Shown here piece after piece: positions 35,142-43,800 of a stretch of 64,000 nucleotides of DNA (its first letter is position 1; every line of letters starts with the position of its first letter). The stretch spans positions 1 through 64,000 of the forward strand of contig CASEEM010000004.1 of NCBI GenBank assembly GCA_949286985.1, in the 5' to 3' direction. This stretch comes from an uncultured Eubacteriales bacterium (GTDB taxonomy: Bacteria; Bacillota; Clostridia; Peptostreptococcales; Anaerovoracaceae). The notes under the pieces were generated by a model, which worked only from the letters and a program-made list of their open reading frames with translations, was not told the DNA's origin and made no database searches. The translations under genes were made by a program, and so were the position numbers.

Positions 35142-36068
35142 ATGACAACATCTTCCACCAACCGCACAGTTTACGTTATTGCAGGACCGACTGCCGTCGG
35201 CAAGAGCGCCGTCGCCTTCCAATTGGCGAAGCGCATCGGCGGCGAAATCGTGAACTGCGATTCCGTACAATTGTATAAATATATGGATATCGGCAGTGCG
35301 AAGCCGACGGTCCGTGAGATGAAGGAGGTCCCGCATCATCTCTTCAATCTCGTTGAACCGAGTTATCATATGTCGGCCGCAAAGTATCAAAAGCTCGCTT
35401 TTACGGTCATCGATAACATCCTCGCACGCGGCAAGACGCCGATTCTCGTCGGAGGCACCGGACTGTATCTCAATTCCGTCCTCTACAAGATGGATTTTGC
35501 CAGGAAGCCGGTCAATATGGAGCGACGCCGGGCTCTCGAGCATTTGGCCGAGAAGAGAGGCAATCAATACCTCTACGAACTTCTGACCGCCGTCGATCCG
35601 GACGCCGCATCGCGCATTCATCCGAACAACACGAGAAAGGTCATCCGCGCCATTGAAGCTTATGAGCTCGGATCCCAGATCAAGCCGATGGATGAACTCG
35701 AGAAGAATACCGATTACGATTTTCGTGTCTACGGCTTGACCATGAACCGCCCGTGGCTCTACGATCGCATCAACCGCCGCGTCATCCGTCTCTTTAAGGA
35801 CGGCCTTTTGGATGAGGTCAAGGATCTCCTCGCACGCGGCTATGACGAGACGTGCCCGGCGATGAAGGGTATCGGCTACAAGGAGGTCCTCCAATACTTC
35901 CGCGGCAATCTTTCCTTTAAGGATTGCGTCCTCGAGATCCAGAAGAACACACGCCATTATGCGAAGAGACAGCTGACCTGGCTGCGCCGCTACGGCGACA
36001 TCCGCTGGATCGAGATCTCGAAGGGCATGTCCGTCGGAAGCATCGTCGATCTCATCATGAATCTTTAA
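35142..36068 (+). CDS. miaA: tRNA dimethylallyltransferase
   Basis: A 308-residue enzyme that adds a dimethylallyl group to A37 of tRNAs reading UNN codons. The P-loop is GPTAVGKSAVA (about residues 13-23). DSVQLYKYMDIGSAKPT and the GGTGLYLNSVLY block are the family core, and GIGYKEVL lies in the C-terminal part. AAGGAG at 35128-35133 precedes ATG 35142 by 8 nt. It follows mutL, as in many Bacillota, but hfq, the frequent next gene, is not found. Confidence 0.97.
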   Translation: MTTSSTNRTVYVIAGPTAVGKSAVAFQLAKRIGGEIVNCDSVQLYKYMDIGSAKPTVREMKEVPHHLFNLVEPSYHMSAAKYQKLAFTVIDNILARGKTPILVGGTGLYLNSVLYKMDFARKPVNMERRRALEHLAEKRGNQYLYELLTAVDPDAASRIHPNNTRKVIRAIEAYELGSQIKPMDELEKNTDYDFRVYGLTMNRPWLYDRINRRVIRLFKDGLLDEVKDLLARGYDETCPAMKGIGYKEVLQYFRGNLSFKDCVLEIQKNTRHYAKRQLTWLRRYGDIRWIEISKGMSVGSIVDLIMNL

Positions 36069-36081
36069 AGGAAACGCAGCC

Positions 36082-37230
36082 ATGAAGCAGGACGACAGAG
36101 AGAAGGCGAGGAGAGAAGTCTCCTATAATAACAAAAGCGACCGACCGAGCAATATCATCGAAAATGAACGGGATATCTTCCTTCGCTGTGAAGAAATTGA
36201 ACAGGAATTTCCTCGCTGGTTTCGTTCTTATTGCATCTATTTGAAGGGCAATCTCCTCCCGATGTCGCGTCTTGTCTATCTTCAAGACGTCCGCGCCTTC
36301 CTTCTTTATCTCATCCACGACACCGGCCTCACCGAAGCCGATACCGTCAAAGAGATTACGAAGGAGGAGCTCGCCTCGGTTCAGGCACGCGATGTCAACG
36401 ATTATATCAATTATTGCCGTAATTATACCGCCGAGGAAAACGGACGCACCGTCTTATACGAGAATACGAATAAGACGCTTGCACGCAAGAAGTCGGCGCT
36501 GTCCGTGTTCTTTAAAGAACTGTATCGCGAAGGCATCCTGTCGAAGAATATTACCGACGCCTTCGACCCCATCCGCGTACCGAAGCCCGGCGAACGCGAG
36601 ATCAAAGCGCTTCGCGATGATGAAGTCATGGTCATGCTGGACGCCGTCACGACGGGAAGCGGTCTGACGCCGCACGAGCGCTCTTACTGGGAGAAGACCA
36701 AATACCGTGACAAGTGCATTCTCGTCATGTTCCTCACATACGGACTCCGCCTCCAGGAGCTTCAGCAGCTCAACCTCTCGTCCATCAATTTCTCCCGCGG
36801 AGAGTTCAAAATCTACCGCAAGAGGGGCAAGGAAGCCATCATGCCGCTCAATCGTTCCGTTGAGATGGTATTGAACGATTATCTCAAGAACGAGCGCGAT
36901 CACATACGAATTCGCGAAGGGGAGGAGGATGCGCTCTTTCTCTCACTGCAGGGACGCCGCATGACCCAGCGCGCCATCCGTGAGCTCGTCAAGAAATATA
37001 CCTCGATCCCGCTCCATACCACGCGCCGCGGCGGATACAGCCCGCATAAGCTGCGCGCCACCGCCGCCACCAGTCTGATCGGTCGCGGCAATTCCATCTA
37101 TGATGTCCAGGCCTTGCTGGACCATGAACAGGTCACGACGACGCAGCTCTATGCTTCGCATAAGATGAATGTCAAGCGCGACCTCGTCAAGAATATGGAA
37201 TGGGAACTCGAAAGAAAGGATCAAGAATAA
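36082..37230 (+). CDS. Xer-like tyrosine recombinase
   Basis: A 382-residue tyrosine recombinase with all catalytic residues visible: Arg in TYGLRLQELQ (about 220), Lys in RKRGKE, H-x-x-R in SPHKLRATAAT (about 319), His in LLDHEQVTTTQ and the Tyr in LYASHK (about 356). The N-terminal half is a SAM-like core-binding domain after a charged 30-residue start. There is no element boundary or att-like repeat nearby, and it sits within a housekeeping run 13 bp after miaA. This suggests a chromosomal Xer/XerS-like resolvase rather than a phage integrase. Whether it is the main chromosome-dimer resolvase is unknown. Confidence 0.8.
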   Translation: MKQDDREKARREVSYNNKSDRPSNIIENERDIFLRCEEIEQEFPRWFRSYCIYLKGNLLPMSRLVYLQDVRAFLLYLIHDTGLTEADTVKEITKEELASVQARDVNDYINYCRNYTAEENGRTVLYENTNKTLARKKSALSVFFKELYREGILSKNITDAFDPIRVPKPGEREIKALRDDEVMVMLDAVTTGSGLTPHERSYWEKTKYRDKCILVMFLTYGLRLQELQQLNLSSINFSRGEFKIYRKRGKEAIMPLNRSVEMVLNDYLKNERDHIRIREGEEDALFLSLQGRRMTQRAIRELVKKYTSIPLHTTRRGGYSPHKLRATAATSLIGRGNSIYDVQALLDHEQVTTTQLYASHKMNVKRDLVKNMEWELERKDQE

Positions 37231-37231
37231 C

Positions 37232-38542
37232 GTGTCTTTGAACTCATACGAAAAGTATCTTACCGAAGAATGGGGCATCTCTCCGGAGGTTCTCTCGCTC
37301 ATCAATGCCTGCGAAAAGCGCCTTATGGCGCGCTTTCGATCGCTCGATGAGAAGCTGGCCGTCAATCAGCTGAAGGTTCTGAAAGCGATGCAGGAGAACA
37401 ACCTCAGCGATTCGCATTTCGCCTGGAATACCGGATACGGCTATGATGATGCCGGACGCGAGACGGTGGAGCGCATTTTCGCAAGCGTCTTTCATACCGA
37501 AGCAGCCCTCGTTCGACCGAATCTCGTCAACGGAACGCATGCGCTGGCTGCCACGTTATTCGGCCTTCTGAAACCGGGTGAAGAGCTGCTCTATGTGACC
37601 GGAACGCCGTATGATACCCTCCAGACGGTCATCGGCCGAGAAGGGGAGGAATATAAGGGGACGCTGCGTGATTACGGCATCGCATTCCGTGAGGTGCCTC
37701 TCGATGATCAAGGGGATGTCGATCTCGACGCCGTTCGCGCCGCCGTCAGCGACCGTACACGCGTCGTCGCCATTCAGCGTTCGACAGGATATGCATGGAG
37801 ACCGGCCGTTACCATCGAGAAGATTCGTGAAATCGCTTCGCTCGTCCACGAAATTCGCTCGGATCTCATCGTCATGGTCGATAATTGTTACGGCGAATTC
37901 GTCGATATTCTTGAGCCGACCAATGTCGGCGCCGATATCATTGCCGGATCCCTTATCAAAAATCCGGGCGGCGGCCTTGCACTGACCGGCGGATATATCT
38001 GCGGACCGGAGAAGCTCATTGAACGCATCTCCTATCGTCTGACCTGTCCGGGCATCGGTGCGGAATGCGGACTCACCTTCGGACAGAACCGTACAGTCCT
38101 CCAGGGTCTCTTCCTGGCCCCGAAGGTCACCAACGCAGCCCTTAAGGGCGCCATGCTCTGCGGCGAGGTTTATTCCTCGCTCGGCTTTGAGGTCTGCCCG
38201 TCCGTCGATACACCGCGAAGCGACATCGTGGAAGCCATTAAGTTCAATCATCCGGATCTCTGTATCGGCTTCTGCCAGGCGATCCAGTCCGTATCTCCGG
38301 TGGAATCCTTCGTTACACCGATTCCGTGGGATATGCCGGGTTATCAGGATCAGGTCATCATGGCATCCGGTTCCTTCGTTCAGGGATCCTCCATCGAGAT
38401 CAGCGCCGATGCACCGCTTCGTCCGCCGTATATCGCTTATTATCAAGGCGGACTCACCTATGAGCATGCTCGTTTCGGAATCACGAAGAGTCTGCAGGTC
38501 CTGGTCGATCGAAAGCTGATTGATGCAGCGGCCTTGCAGTAA
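37232..38542 (+). CDS. PLP-dependent 'aluminium resistance' / methionine gamma-lyase-like protein
   Basis: A 436-residue fold-type I PLP enzyme of the YnbB group. The Lys that should hold PLP is in SLIKNPGGGLALTGGY (GSLIKNPGGG), and VDNCYGEFVD carries the Asp that contacts the cofactor ring. The family is often named aluminium resistance protein from early work, but its reaction is not established; resemblance is to cystathionine/methionine gamma-lyases. It follows miaA in many Clostridia and Bacilli. GTG 37232 with AAAGGA 11 nt upstream is the best start, 1 bp after the recombinase stop. Confidence 0.85.
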   Translation: MSLNSYEKYLTEEWGISPEVLSLINACEKRLMARFRSLDEKLAVNQLKVLKAMQENNLSDSHFAWNTGYGYDDAGRETVERIFASVFHTEAALVRPNLVNGTHALAATLFGLLKPGEELLYVTGTPYDTLQTVIGREGEEYKGTLRDYGIAFREVPLDDQGDVDLDAVRAAVSDRTRVVAIQRSTGYAWRPAVTIEKIREIASLVHEIRSDLIVMVDNCYGEFVDILEPTNVGADIIAGSLIKNPGGGLALTGGYICGPEKLIERISYRLTCPGIGAECGLTFGQNRTVLQGLFLAPKVTNAALKGAMLCGEVYSSLGFEVCPSVDTPRSDIVEAIKFNHPDLCIGFCQAIQSVSPVESFVTPIPWDMPGYQDQVIMASGSFVQGSSIEISADAPLRPPYIAYYQGGLTYEHARFGITKSLQVLVDRKLIDAAALQ

Positions 38543-38547
38543 GAATC

Positions 38548-38576
38548 AAACTGAATTTCGGATACGAATTCAGTTT
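38548..38576 (+). terminator. Hairpin after the PLP enzyme gene
   Basis: A 10-bp perfect AT-rich stem (38548-38557 with 38567-38576) lies 5 bp past the stop. It is followed by AAAATA rather than a T-run, so it is a poor intrinsic terminator and may be a processing or stability hairpin. Confidence 0.45.
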
Positions 38577-38608
38577 AAAATATCACAGATACCATAGGGA
38601 TCATTAAA

Positions 38609-39481
38609 ATGAAGGAAAGACCTCAGGAAGAGCTGAATCCAAGGCCTTCTTCTCACGAACCGCCGCCTTCCGATCCGAAGAAGGAGGGCAAGGGAAAGAG
38701 GATGAAAAGCTTCTTCGAGAATGCCGGAGAGAATTTCCAAAGCTCCTCGAAGATGGTTCGTTTTCGTGCGGTCGCAAAGCTTGCAGCGCTTTTGATCATT
38801 GTCATCGGCATTCCGGTGCTGATTCTTCTGTATAAGCCGGAGATGATAAGTAATGATTATTGGTCAAGTTTGTCCGTACGCCTGAAATCGCATCCTTATA
38901 TCGGAGGACCGATTCTCGTTCTCCTCCAAGTCATCCAGATTTTGATTTGTTTCCTGCCGGGACAGCCGATTCAGTTCGCTTCCAGCTATCTCTACGGCAT
39001 CCTCGGCGGTCTTCTCATTTCCGTCGTCGGTGCCGTTCTCGGAACGACCATCACATACTTCTTGGCCGATTTCCTCGGACGCGATTTCATCCACCTGATC
39101 TTTGGAAAGGATCAAGTCGAACATTCCATGCGGCGTCTCAATTCGCGGCGCGCCTACGGAATTATCTTCCTCATTTATTTGATTCCGGGTATTCCGAAGG
39201 ATCTGATGAGTTATGTAGCAGGTATTTCGGATATCGAATGGAAGCCGTTCCTTGCACTCAGCACCCTGGGACGATTACCGGCTGTCATGGTCAGTCTGAC
39301 CTTCGGATATTTCATCGGCAAGAGGAATTACCTTGCTCTCGGCATCATTGCCGTCCTGATGGTCATCATTCTGGTGATCTGCTTCAAGAATCGCCGCCGC
39401 ATCATGGACCGCATCGAAACAATGGCCGAAGATCAAGCCGAGAAGAATTCAAAAGCTTCGAAGAAAGCCATGAGAAAGTAA
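38609..39481 (+). CDS. VTT-domain (TVP38/TMEM64, DedA-like) membrane protein
   Basis: A 290-residue membrane protein. A charged cytosolic start of about 50 residues (rich in Pro, Lys, Glu) leads to a membrane helix (LAALLIIVIGIPVLILLY). The VTT core follows: FLPGQPIQFASSYLYG, GTTITYFLADFLGR and LIYLIPGIPKDLMSYVAG. A last helix and a Lys/Arg-rich tail end it. The family includes proteins proposed to flip or scramble lipids and to exchange ions; the cargo here is unknown. The ATG has an AGGGA 9 nt upstream. It lies in the same direction as its neighbours but after a hairpin. Confidence 0.85.
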   Translation: MKERPQEELNPRPSSHEPPPSDPKKEGKGKRMKSFFENAGENFQSSSKMVRFRAVAKLAALLIIVIGIPVLILLYKPEMISNDYWSSLSVRLKSHPYIGGPILVLLQVIQILICFLPGQPIQFASSYLYGILGGLLISVVGAVLGTTITYFLADFLGRDFIHLIFGKDQVEHSMRRLNSRRAYGIIFLIYLIPGIPKDLMSYVAGISDIEWKPFLALSTLGRLPAVMVSLTFGYFIGKRNYLALGIIAVLMVIILVICFKNRRRIMDRIETMAEDQAEKNSKASKKAMRK

Positions 39482-39526
39482 CTAAAGTAACTATTGAAAC
39501 GAAAGTATTCATATCACAGGTACATT

Positions 39527-40018
39527 ATGAAAAAGCAGCACAAACAGGATAAGACGAATGCCATGCGCTTGCTCGATCAAGCGGAAATTCCTTACGAGAC
39601 AGGGGAGTACGAATATGATGAATCCGACCTCTCGGGCGACCATGTCGCTGAATATCTCGGCATCTCCCCGGATGTCGTCTTTAAGACGCTCGTCACGGTC
39701 GGACATGATAAGAATCACTATGTCTTCGTCATTCCTTCGAGCGGTCATCTGGACCTCAAGAAGGCGGCGAAGGCTGCCAAGGTCAAAAACATCGAAATGA
39801 TAGCAGTCAAAGAGCTGCTTCCGCTCACCGGTTACATCCGCGGCGGTTGCTCGCCGATCGGAATGAAAAAGCCGTTTCCGACCTTTATCGATGAAACGGC
39901 TGTTCTGTTCGATGCGATTTATATCTCGGCAGGGAAGAGAGGCTCACAGATCATCGTCAATGCCGAAGACCTCGCAGCATATATCGGTGCATCGTTCGCA
40001 GATCTGACGGAAGAATAA
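39527..40018 (+). CDS. ybaK: YbaK-type aminoacyl-tRNA deacylase (Cys-tRNA(Pro))
   Basis: A 163-residue YbaK/EbsC-family editing protein. The patterns GDHVAEYLGISPDVVFKTLV, KAAKVKNIEM and GYIRGGCSPIGMKK (catalytic-site Gly/Cys/Ser region) match YbaK of Haemophilus and E. coli, which clears Cys-tRNA(Pro). ATG 39527 begins the conserved part; a TTG 33 bp upstream extends the frame but has no ribosome binding site. A good bidirectional terminator stands 84 bp downstream. Together with the ProX-type protein at 1225-1797 it gives two separate tRNA-Pro editors in one window. Confidence 0.88.
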   Translation: MKKQHKQDKTNAMRLLDQAEIPYETGEYEYDESDLSGDHVAEYLGISPDVVFKTLVTVGHDKNHYVFVIPSSGHLDLKKAAKAAKVKNIEMIAVKELLPLTGYIRGGCSPIGMKKPFPTFIDETAVLFDAIYISAGKRGSQIIVNAEDLAAYIGASFADLTEE

Positions 40019-40101
40019 GAAGTAAGCGGAAAAAGGGCACTGAAATCCATAGAGTCGCACTATTCGGACACATGATCTATCTACACAAACGAAAATCTTC
40101 C

Positions 40102-40137
40102 AAAACCCTTGAAAACAATGGCTTTTCAAGGGTTTTT
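40102..40137 (+). terminator. Intrinsic terminator (bidirectional) after ybaK
   Basis: A 14-bp perfect stem (40102-40115 with 40123-40136) with a 7-nt loop carries A-tract and T-tract ends, so it can act on both strands. It isolates the SOS promoter downstream from the housekeeping run. Confidence 0.85.
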
Positions 40138-40154
40138 CTTTGTCGCCGCTTTTG

Positions 40155-40168
40155 CGAACAAATGTTCG
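40155..40168. promoter_or_regulatory. LexA (SOS) box 1
   Basis: CGAACAAATGTTCG fits the Bacillus-type LexA operator CGAAC-N4-GTTCG exactly. It ends 8 bp before the -35 element of the downstream promoter. Confidence 0.9.
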
Positions 40169-40176
40169 ATTTCCTG

Positions 40177-40205
40177 TTGACTTCTATATTTTCGGCGGTT
40201 ATAAT
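40177..40205 (+). promoter_or_regulatory. Strong sigma-A promoter of the LysM (YneA-like) gene
   Basis: TTGACT (40177-40182), a 17-bp spacer and TATAAT (40200-40205) are near consensus. The two LexA boxes bracket it, one before the -35 and one about 17 bp past the -10, so repression by LexA would be tight. Confidence 0.88.
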
Positions 40206-40222
40206 AAGCCTATCAAAGAAAA

Positions 40223-40236
40223 CGAACAAATGTTCG
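40223..40236. promoter_or_regulatory. LexA (SOS) box 2
   Basis: A second identical CGAACAAATGTTCG lies just past the expected transcription start, with its centre 68 bp from that of box 1. Confidence 0.9.
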
Positions 40237-40276
40237 CATCCGAGAGCGCACCTCGGAATCATGAAGGAGGCTTATT

Positions 40277-40585
40277 ATGAAGAGATATCGTATTGTTTCG
40301 CCGATTCGTTTTTTCATATTCATCTTTATCATCATCATGAGCTTGATTCTTTCCGTCTACGCATTCGTCGGTGCTGCCGATACGGAGGCTTCGGCCACGG
40401 AGTCCTTCCGCTTAGTCAGCGTTCATGAGGGAGACACGCTCTGGACCTTAGCGGAGGATTACAGCGTCGCATCCGGCATCGATCAGGACATCCGTCAAAT
40501 CGTTGCGACCATTTGTGACACGAACGACATCGAGCCGGATTCGGTACAACCGGGAGATACCATCTTTGTCCCGGTCATGGAATAG
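40277..40585 (+). CDS. SOS-controlled LysM membrane protein, YneA-like division inhibitor
   Basis: A 102-residue protein with one membrane helix (about residues 11-33, FFIFIFIIIMSLILSVYAFV) and one LysM domain (about 46-101: VHEGDTLWTLAEDY to QPGDTIFVPV). This is the layout of YneA of Bacillus, which halts cell division during the SOS response until the damage is repaired. AAGGAGG lies 6 nt before the ATG, and the promoter is bracketed by two LexA boxes. In Bacillus yneA is divergent from lexA, with yneB and ynzC downstream; here no lexA, yneB or ynzC adjoins, and the gene stands alone between two terminators. Function is inferred from architecture and regulation. Confidence 0.85.
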   Translation: MKRYRIVSPIRFFIFIFIIIMSLILSVYAFVGAADTEASATESFRLVSVHEGDTLWTLAEDYSVASGIDQDIRQIVATICDTNDIEPDSVQPGDTIFVPVME

Positions 40586-40685
40586 TTAAGATAGGCAGAA
40601 TACCTCGAACAGAGTTTGAGGCCATCTCAAGCAACAAATTACAGCATCTATCATTCACACCATCCATAGCTTCGATAAGACAGAG

Positions 40686-40722
40686 AAAGAGTCCGCATGC
40701 CGCAAGGCACCGGACTCTTTTT
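40686..40722 (+). terminator. Intrinsic terminator after the LysM gene
   Basis: A 10-bp outer stem (40686-40695 with 40711-40720) encloses a TGCC-GCAA-GGCA tetraloop hairpin and is followed by a T-rich tail. It lies about 100 bp past the stop. Confidence 0.85.
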
Positions 40723-40800
40723 CTGTCCATTCAAATATTTCGCCTTTAGAAGTGTTTGATCGTGCGGGGGGCTTTCGACATTCGGGGGACTTTTCATAGC

Positions 40801-40840
40801 TATAACTATTCCGAAAATTGTGATTTTAGGAATAGTTATA
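40801..40840. repeat. 40-bp near-perfect palindrome in the convergent gap
   Basis: Arms of 12 bp (40801-40812 with 40829-40840), one mismatch, then 5 more paired bases around a TGTG centre. It lies between the convergent LysM and sbcC genes. The + side is followed by TTTCTCTTC, the - side by no T-run. It is most simply a 3' hairpin for sbcC or a backup + strand terminator. The remainder of 40586-40869 has no gene that I can see, only an imperfect tandem (CGGGGG-x-CTTT) near 40770-40796. Confidence 0.6.
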
Positions 40841-40869
40841 TTTCTCTTCAGAAATGCCCTTTTCCTCCT

Positions 40870-43800
40870 TTAGACCCATTTCGCGCTGCTGCCGTTTTCA
40901 TCCTTCGTAATCAGGAGCTGGTCATCCGTCACTTGCTTCAGCGTTTCGACATGAGAAATGATACCGATGAGCTTCTGATTTCCGGTCATTTCCTGAAGCA
41001 CACGAACGGCTTCTCCGAGCGATGTGCTGTCTAGAGACCCGAATCCCTCATCAATAAACATGATATCCAGCGGTATGGACATAGAACGCGCCTGAATGCT
41101 GTCGCCGATTCCGAGGGCCAGCGATAAGGCCGCCATGAAGGATTCACCGCCTGAAAGCGAGCTGATTTCCCTCTCCTTACCCGTTACGGCCGAATATACA
41201 ATCAGGTCTAAGCCTCGATTCTTTCCTTCGCCGGCTTTCTCGAGGGACTCCATCCGCATCTCGAATTGGCCGTCCGTCATCCTCGTGAATCGTTCATTTG
41301 CCGCATGAAGGATTTCGGAGAGATAGCGGCGCTGTATATAGGTCTCGATATCCATGCGTCCGCCGGTCGTATTGCCGGATAAGGACCGATAAAGCGACTG
41401 AATGGCATCATAGCGCTTCGAATCCGCCAGACGGTTCTTCCTTATCGTCATCAAGTCTTGCTCTGCCTTCCGATCGACCTCCAGATCATGGATGAGCTCG
41501 TAATAACGGTTCTCCGCGGCGGCTTTCTCCTCGGCCAAGCGATTTTTCTCTTGGCTAAGGATTTCGAGATTCGGGCGCGGCGCATCGCCGACAGCGAGGC
41601 GATTTTCGGCAAGAGCACTATGAATCTTGGTGAGACGGTCTTGATAATCGTTCAGAACGATTCGGAGCGTCTCCGCCTCCTCTTCCGAATGCTCTTCCAG
41701 GAGGATTTCCGCTTGCTCCGAGGTCATGGTATGCTCCCTCATCCATTTTTCAGCCGAAGCCTCGCGATCCTCAAGACGTTTCTTGAGCTCCGGAAGGCGG
41801 TTCGTCTCCATATCCAGGCGGTTTTGAAGTGCGAGGGCTCGTTTCTTCTTTTCCTCACACTCAAGAGTTGCTTGCTCCGCATTCTTTTGACTTTTCTCCG
41901 CTTCTTCGCGGTAGGTATGGAGAAGTGCCTCCGCCTCGTTCAGATTCTCGTAAAGAGGCTTTTCGAGGTTCTCAAACTGTTCGAGAAGGGTTCTTTGCGT
42001 CGCTTTCGAGGCTGTGAGAGTCCTTTCTTCCTCTGCGGTCTCTTCTGCGAGTTCATCCAGCTTCTCTTCCCCTTTCTCTCGTCTCTTCTTGATACGGAGC
42101 GCTTCCTCATGGTTCTCCTGAAGCTTTTCCTTCTGCTGCTTTAAGGCCTTCGCTTCCGTCTCGAGCACAGCATCGGCTTCTTCGAGGGATTTCGAGAGAA
42201 GGATGCCTTGATCTTCCGAGGAACAGAGCGATGCGACCTGCTCGAAATAAGCGTGCAGGGCTTCTTCCCTTTGCTCCTTTTTCTGAATGAACGCTGATTT
42301 CTTCTCTCCGGAGCGAGATGAGAGAGATTCCAGCTTCTTGCGGCTTTCGCGAAGCTCTTCCTCTTCCTTTTCCAGGATTTCCTTCGTCGGTACGTCGCCG
42401 GTCGGCATCGCCGGTGAAGGATGCTCCTTCGAACCGCAGACCGGACACGGTTCGCCCTCCTTGAGTCCCTGCGCGAGGATACCGGCCTGTTCGTCGAGGA
42501 GTGCTTTACGGTCCATCGAGACCTTTCGCTCCTGTTCGATGAAGGAAGCCATCATCCGTTGATATTCGCGATTGGCTTCCTCGGCTTCGGCTGCTGCCGT
42601 TTTCATTTCCTCGGTGCGCGTCCGGACGCGTTCCTGTCTCTTGAATGCTTCGCTCAGGGCCTCTTCCCTGCCGGAAGCTGCCAGGAGAGATGAAGCGGTA
42701 TCTCCGAGTTCCAGAAGGCGTTTATCACCGTTCTTGAACTCTTCCTCCAGCGCTTCACGCTCTTTCAGAAGGCTCTCCAGCGATTCTCTTGCGGCGGCCG
42801 TCGCTTTTTCTTCACGGCGGATCGCTTTCATGACTTCTTCCCGCTTGCTCAGGATCTGACGCGACTCGCGGACCTCGGTCTCGCATCTGCGAAAGCGTTC
42901 TTTCGCTTCTTCCGAGGACTTCTTCTGCTGATCTGCCCTCTTCTCGGATTCACGGACTTCGGCTTCTGCCTCAGGCAGGTTCTTTTGGGAATCTTCAATA
43001 ATAGAGAGTGATTGCTCGAGATCGCGGGCCGCTTCGGCGCGCGGCTCGGCAATCTTTTTCCACGAAAAGGCCTCCAGGATGGACTGATGAAGTCTCTCCT
43101 TCGCCTCCATCTCCGGCTTCCGTTCGAGAAGGCTTCGCTCTTTCGCTTCCTGCTCCTCGATGCGTAGGAAAATCTGCTCCCTGCTCTCTTCATTCGTGAG
43201 CTTCTGAAGCGCGCGGTCGGCATGCTGTGCGGCGATCCGGCGCTTTTCATCCAAGGCATGAGAGGATTTCTCGAGGTACTCATTCATCGCCTGAATGCGT
43301 TCGCATGCATCCGTCACATCGACGATGTTCATCTCCTCCTCACGGAGCAAGAGATCCAAGAGCTCCTGCAGGGCTTCGCCGGCTTCTTCCTTCGCATAAT
43401 CCGGCGAGATCTTAATATTGGTCAAGACGGCACGCATCTTCGACTGATATTCCTTCATTCGGCCTTCCTGACCGGAGCGCATCTCTTTCAGGCGCTGCGT
43501 CAAATCGGCATACATCTCCGTGCCGAATAAGCGCCGAAAGATGTCGCGGCGTGTATTGGAATCGGCGCGCACGACCTTCATGAATTCACCTTGAGCAATC
43601 ATGATGACCTGCATGAACTGCTCCCGCGTGAGGCCGATCAAGCTGTCGATCTTTCGGTCGATCTCCTTCGGTGGATATTCCGTGCCGTCCGGGAGGAAGA
43701 GCGTCTTTTGCTCGGCACGTCTCGTCCGCGTTCCTTTCTTTGTCGTATGCCAATAAGCGCCGTACCGCTCGATGCGATATTCCTCTTCTTCATTTCCTAC

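Noticed and set aside
36082..37230. Tyrosine recombinase as sign of an integrated element
   Set aside because: No tRNA target, flanking repeats or mobile cargo nearby; neighbours on both sides are conserved housekeeping genes.
40770..40796. Two G-rich repeats as a CRISPR-like or regulatory array
   Set aside because: Only two imperfect copies with no spacers; too little to call anything.
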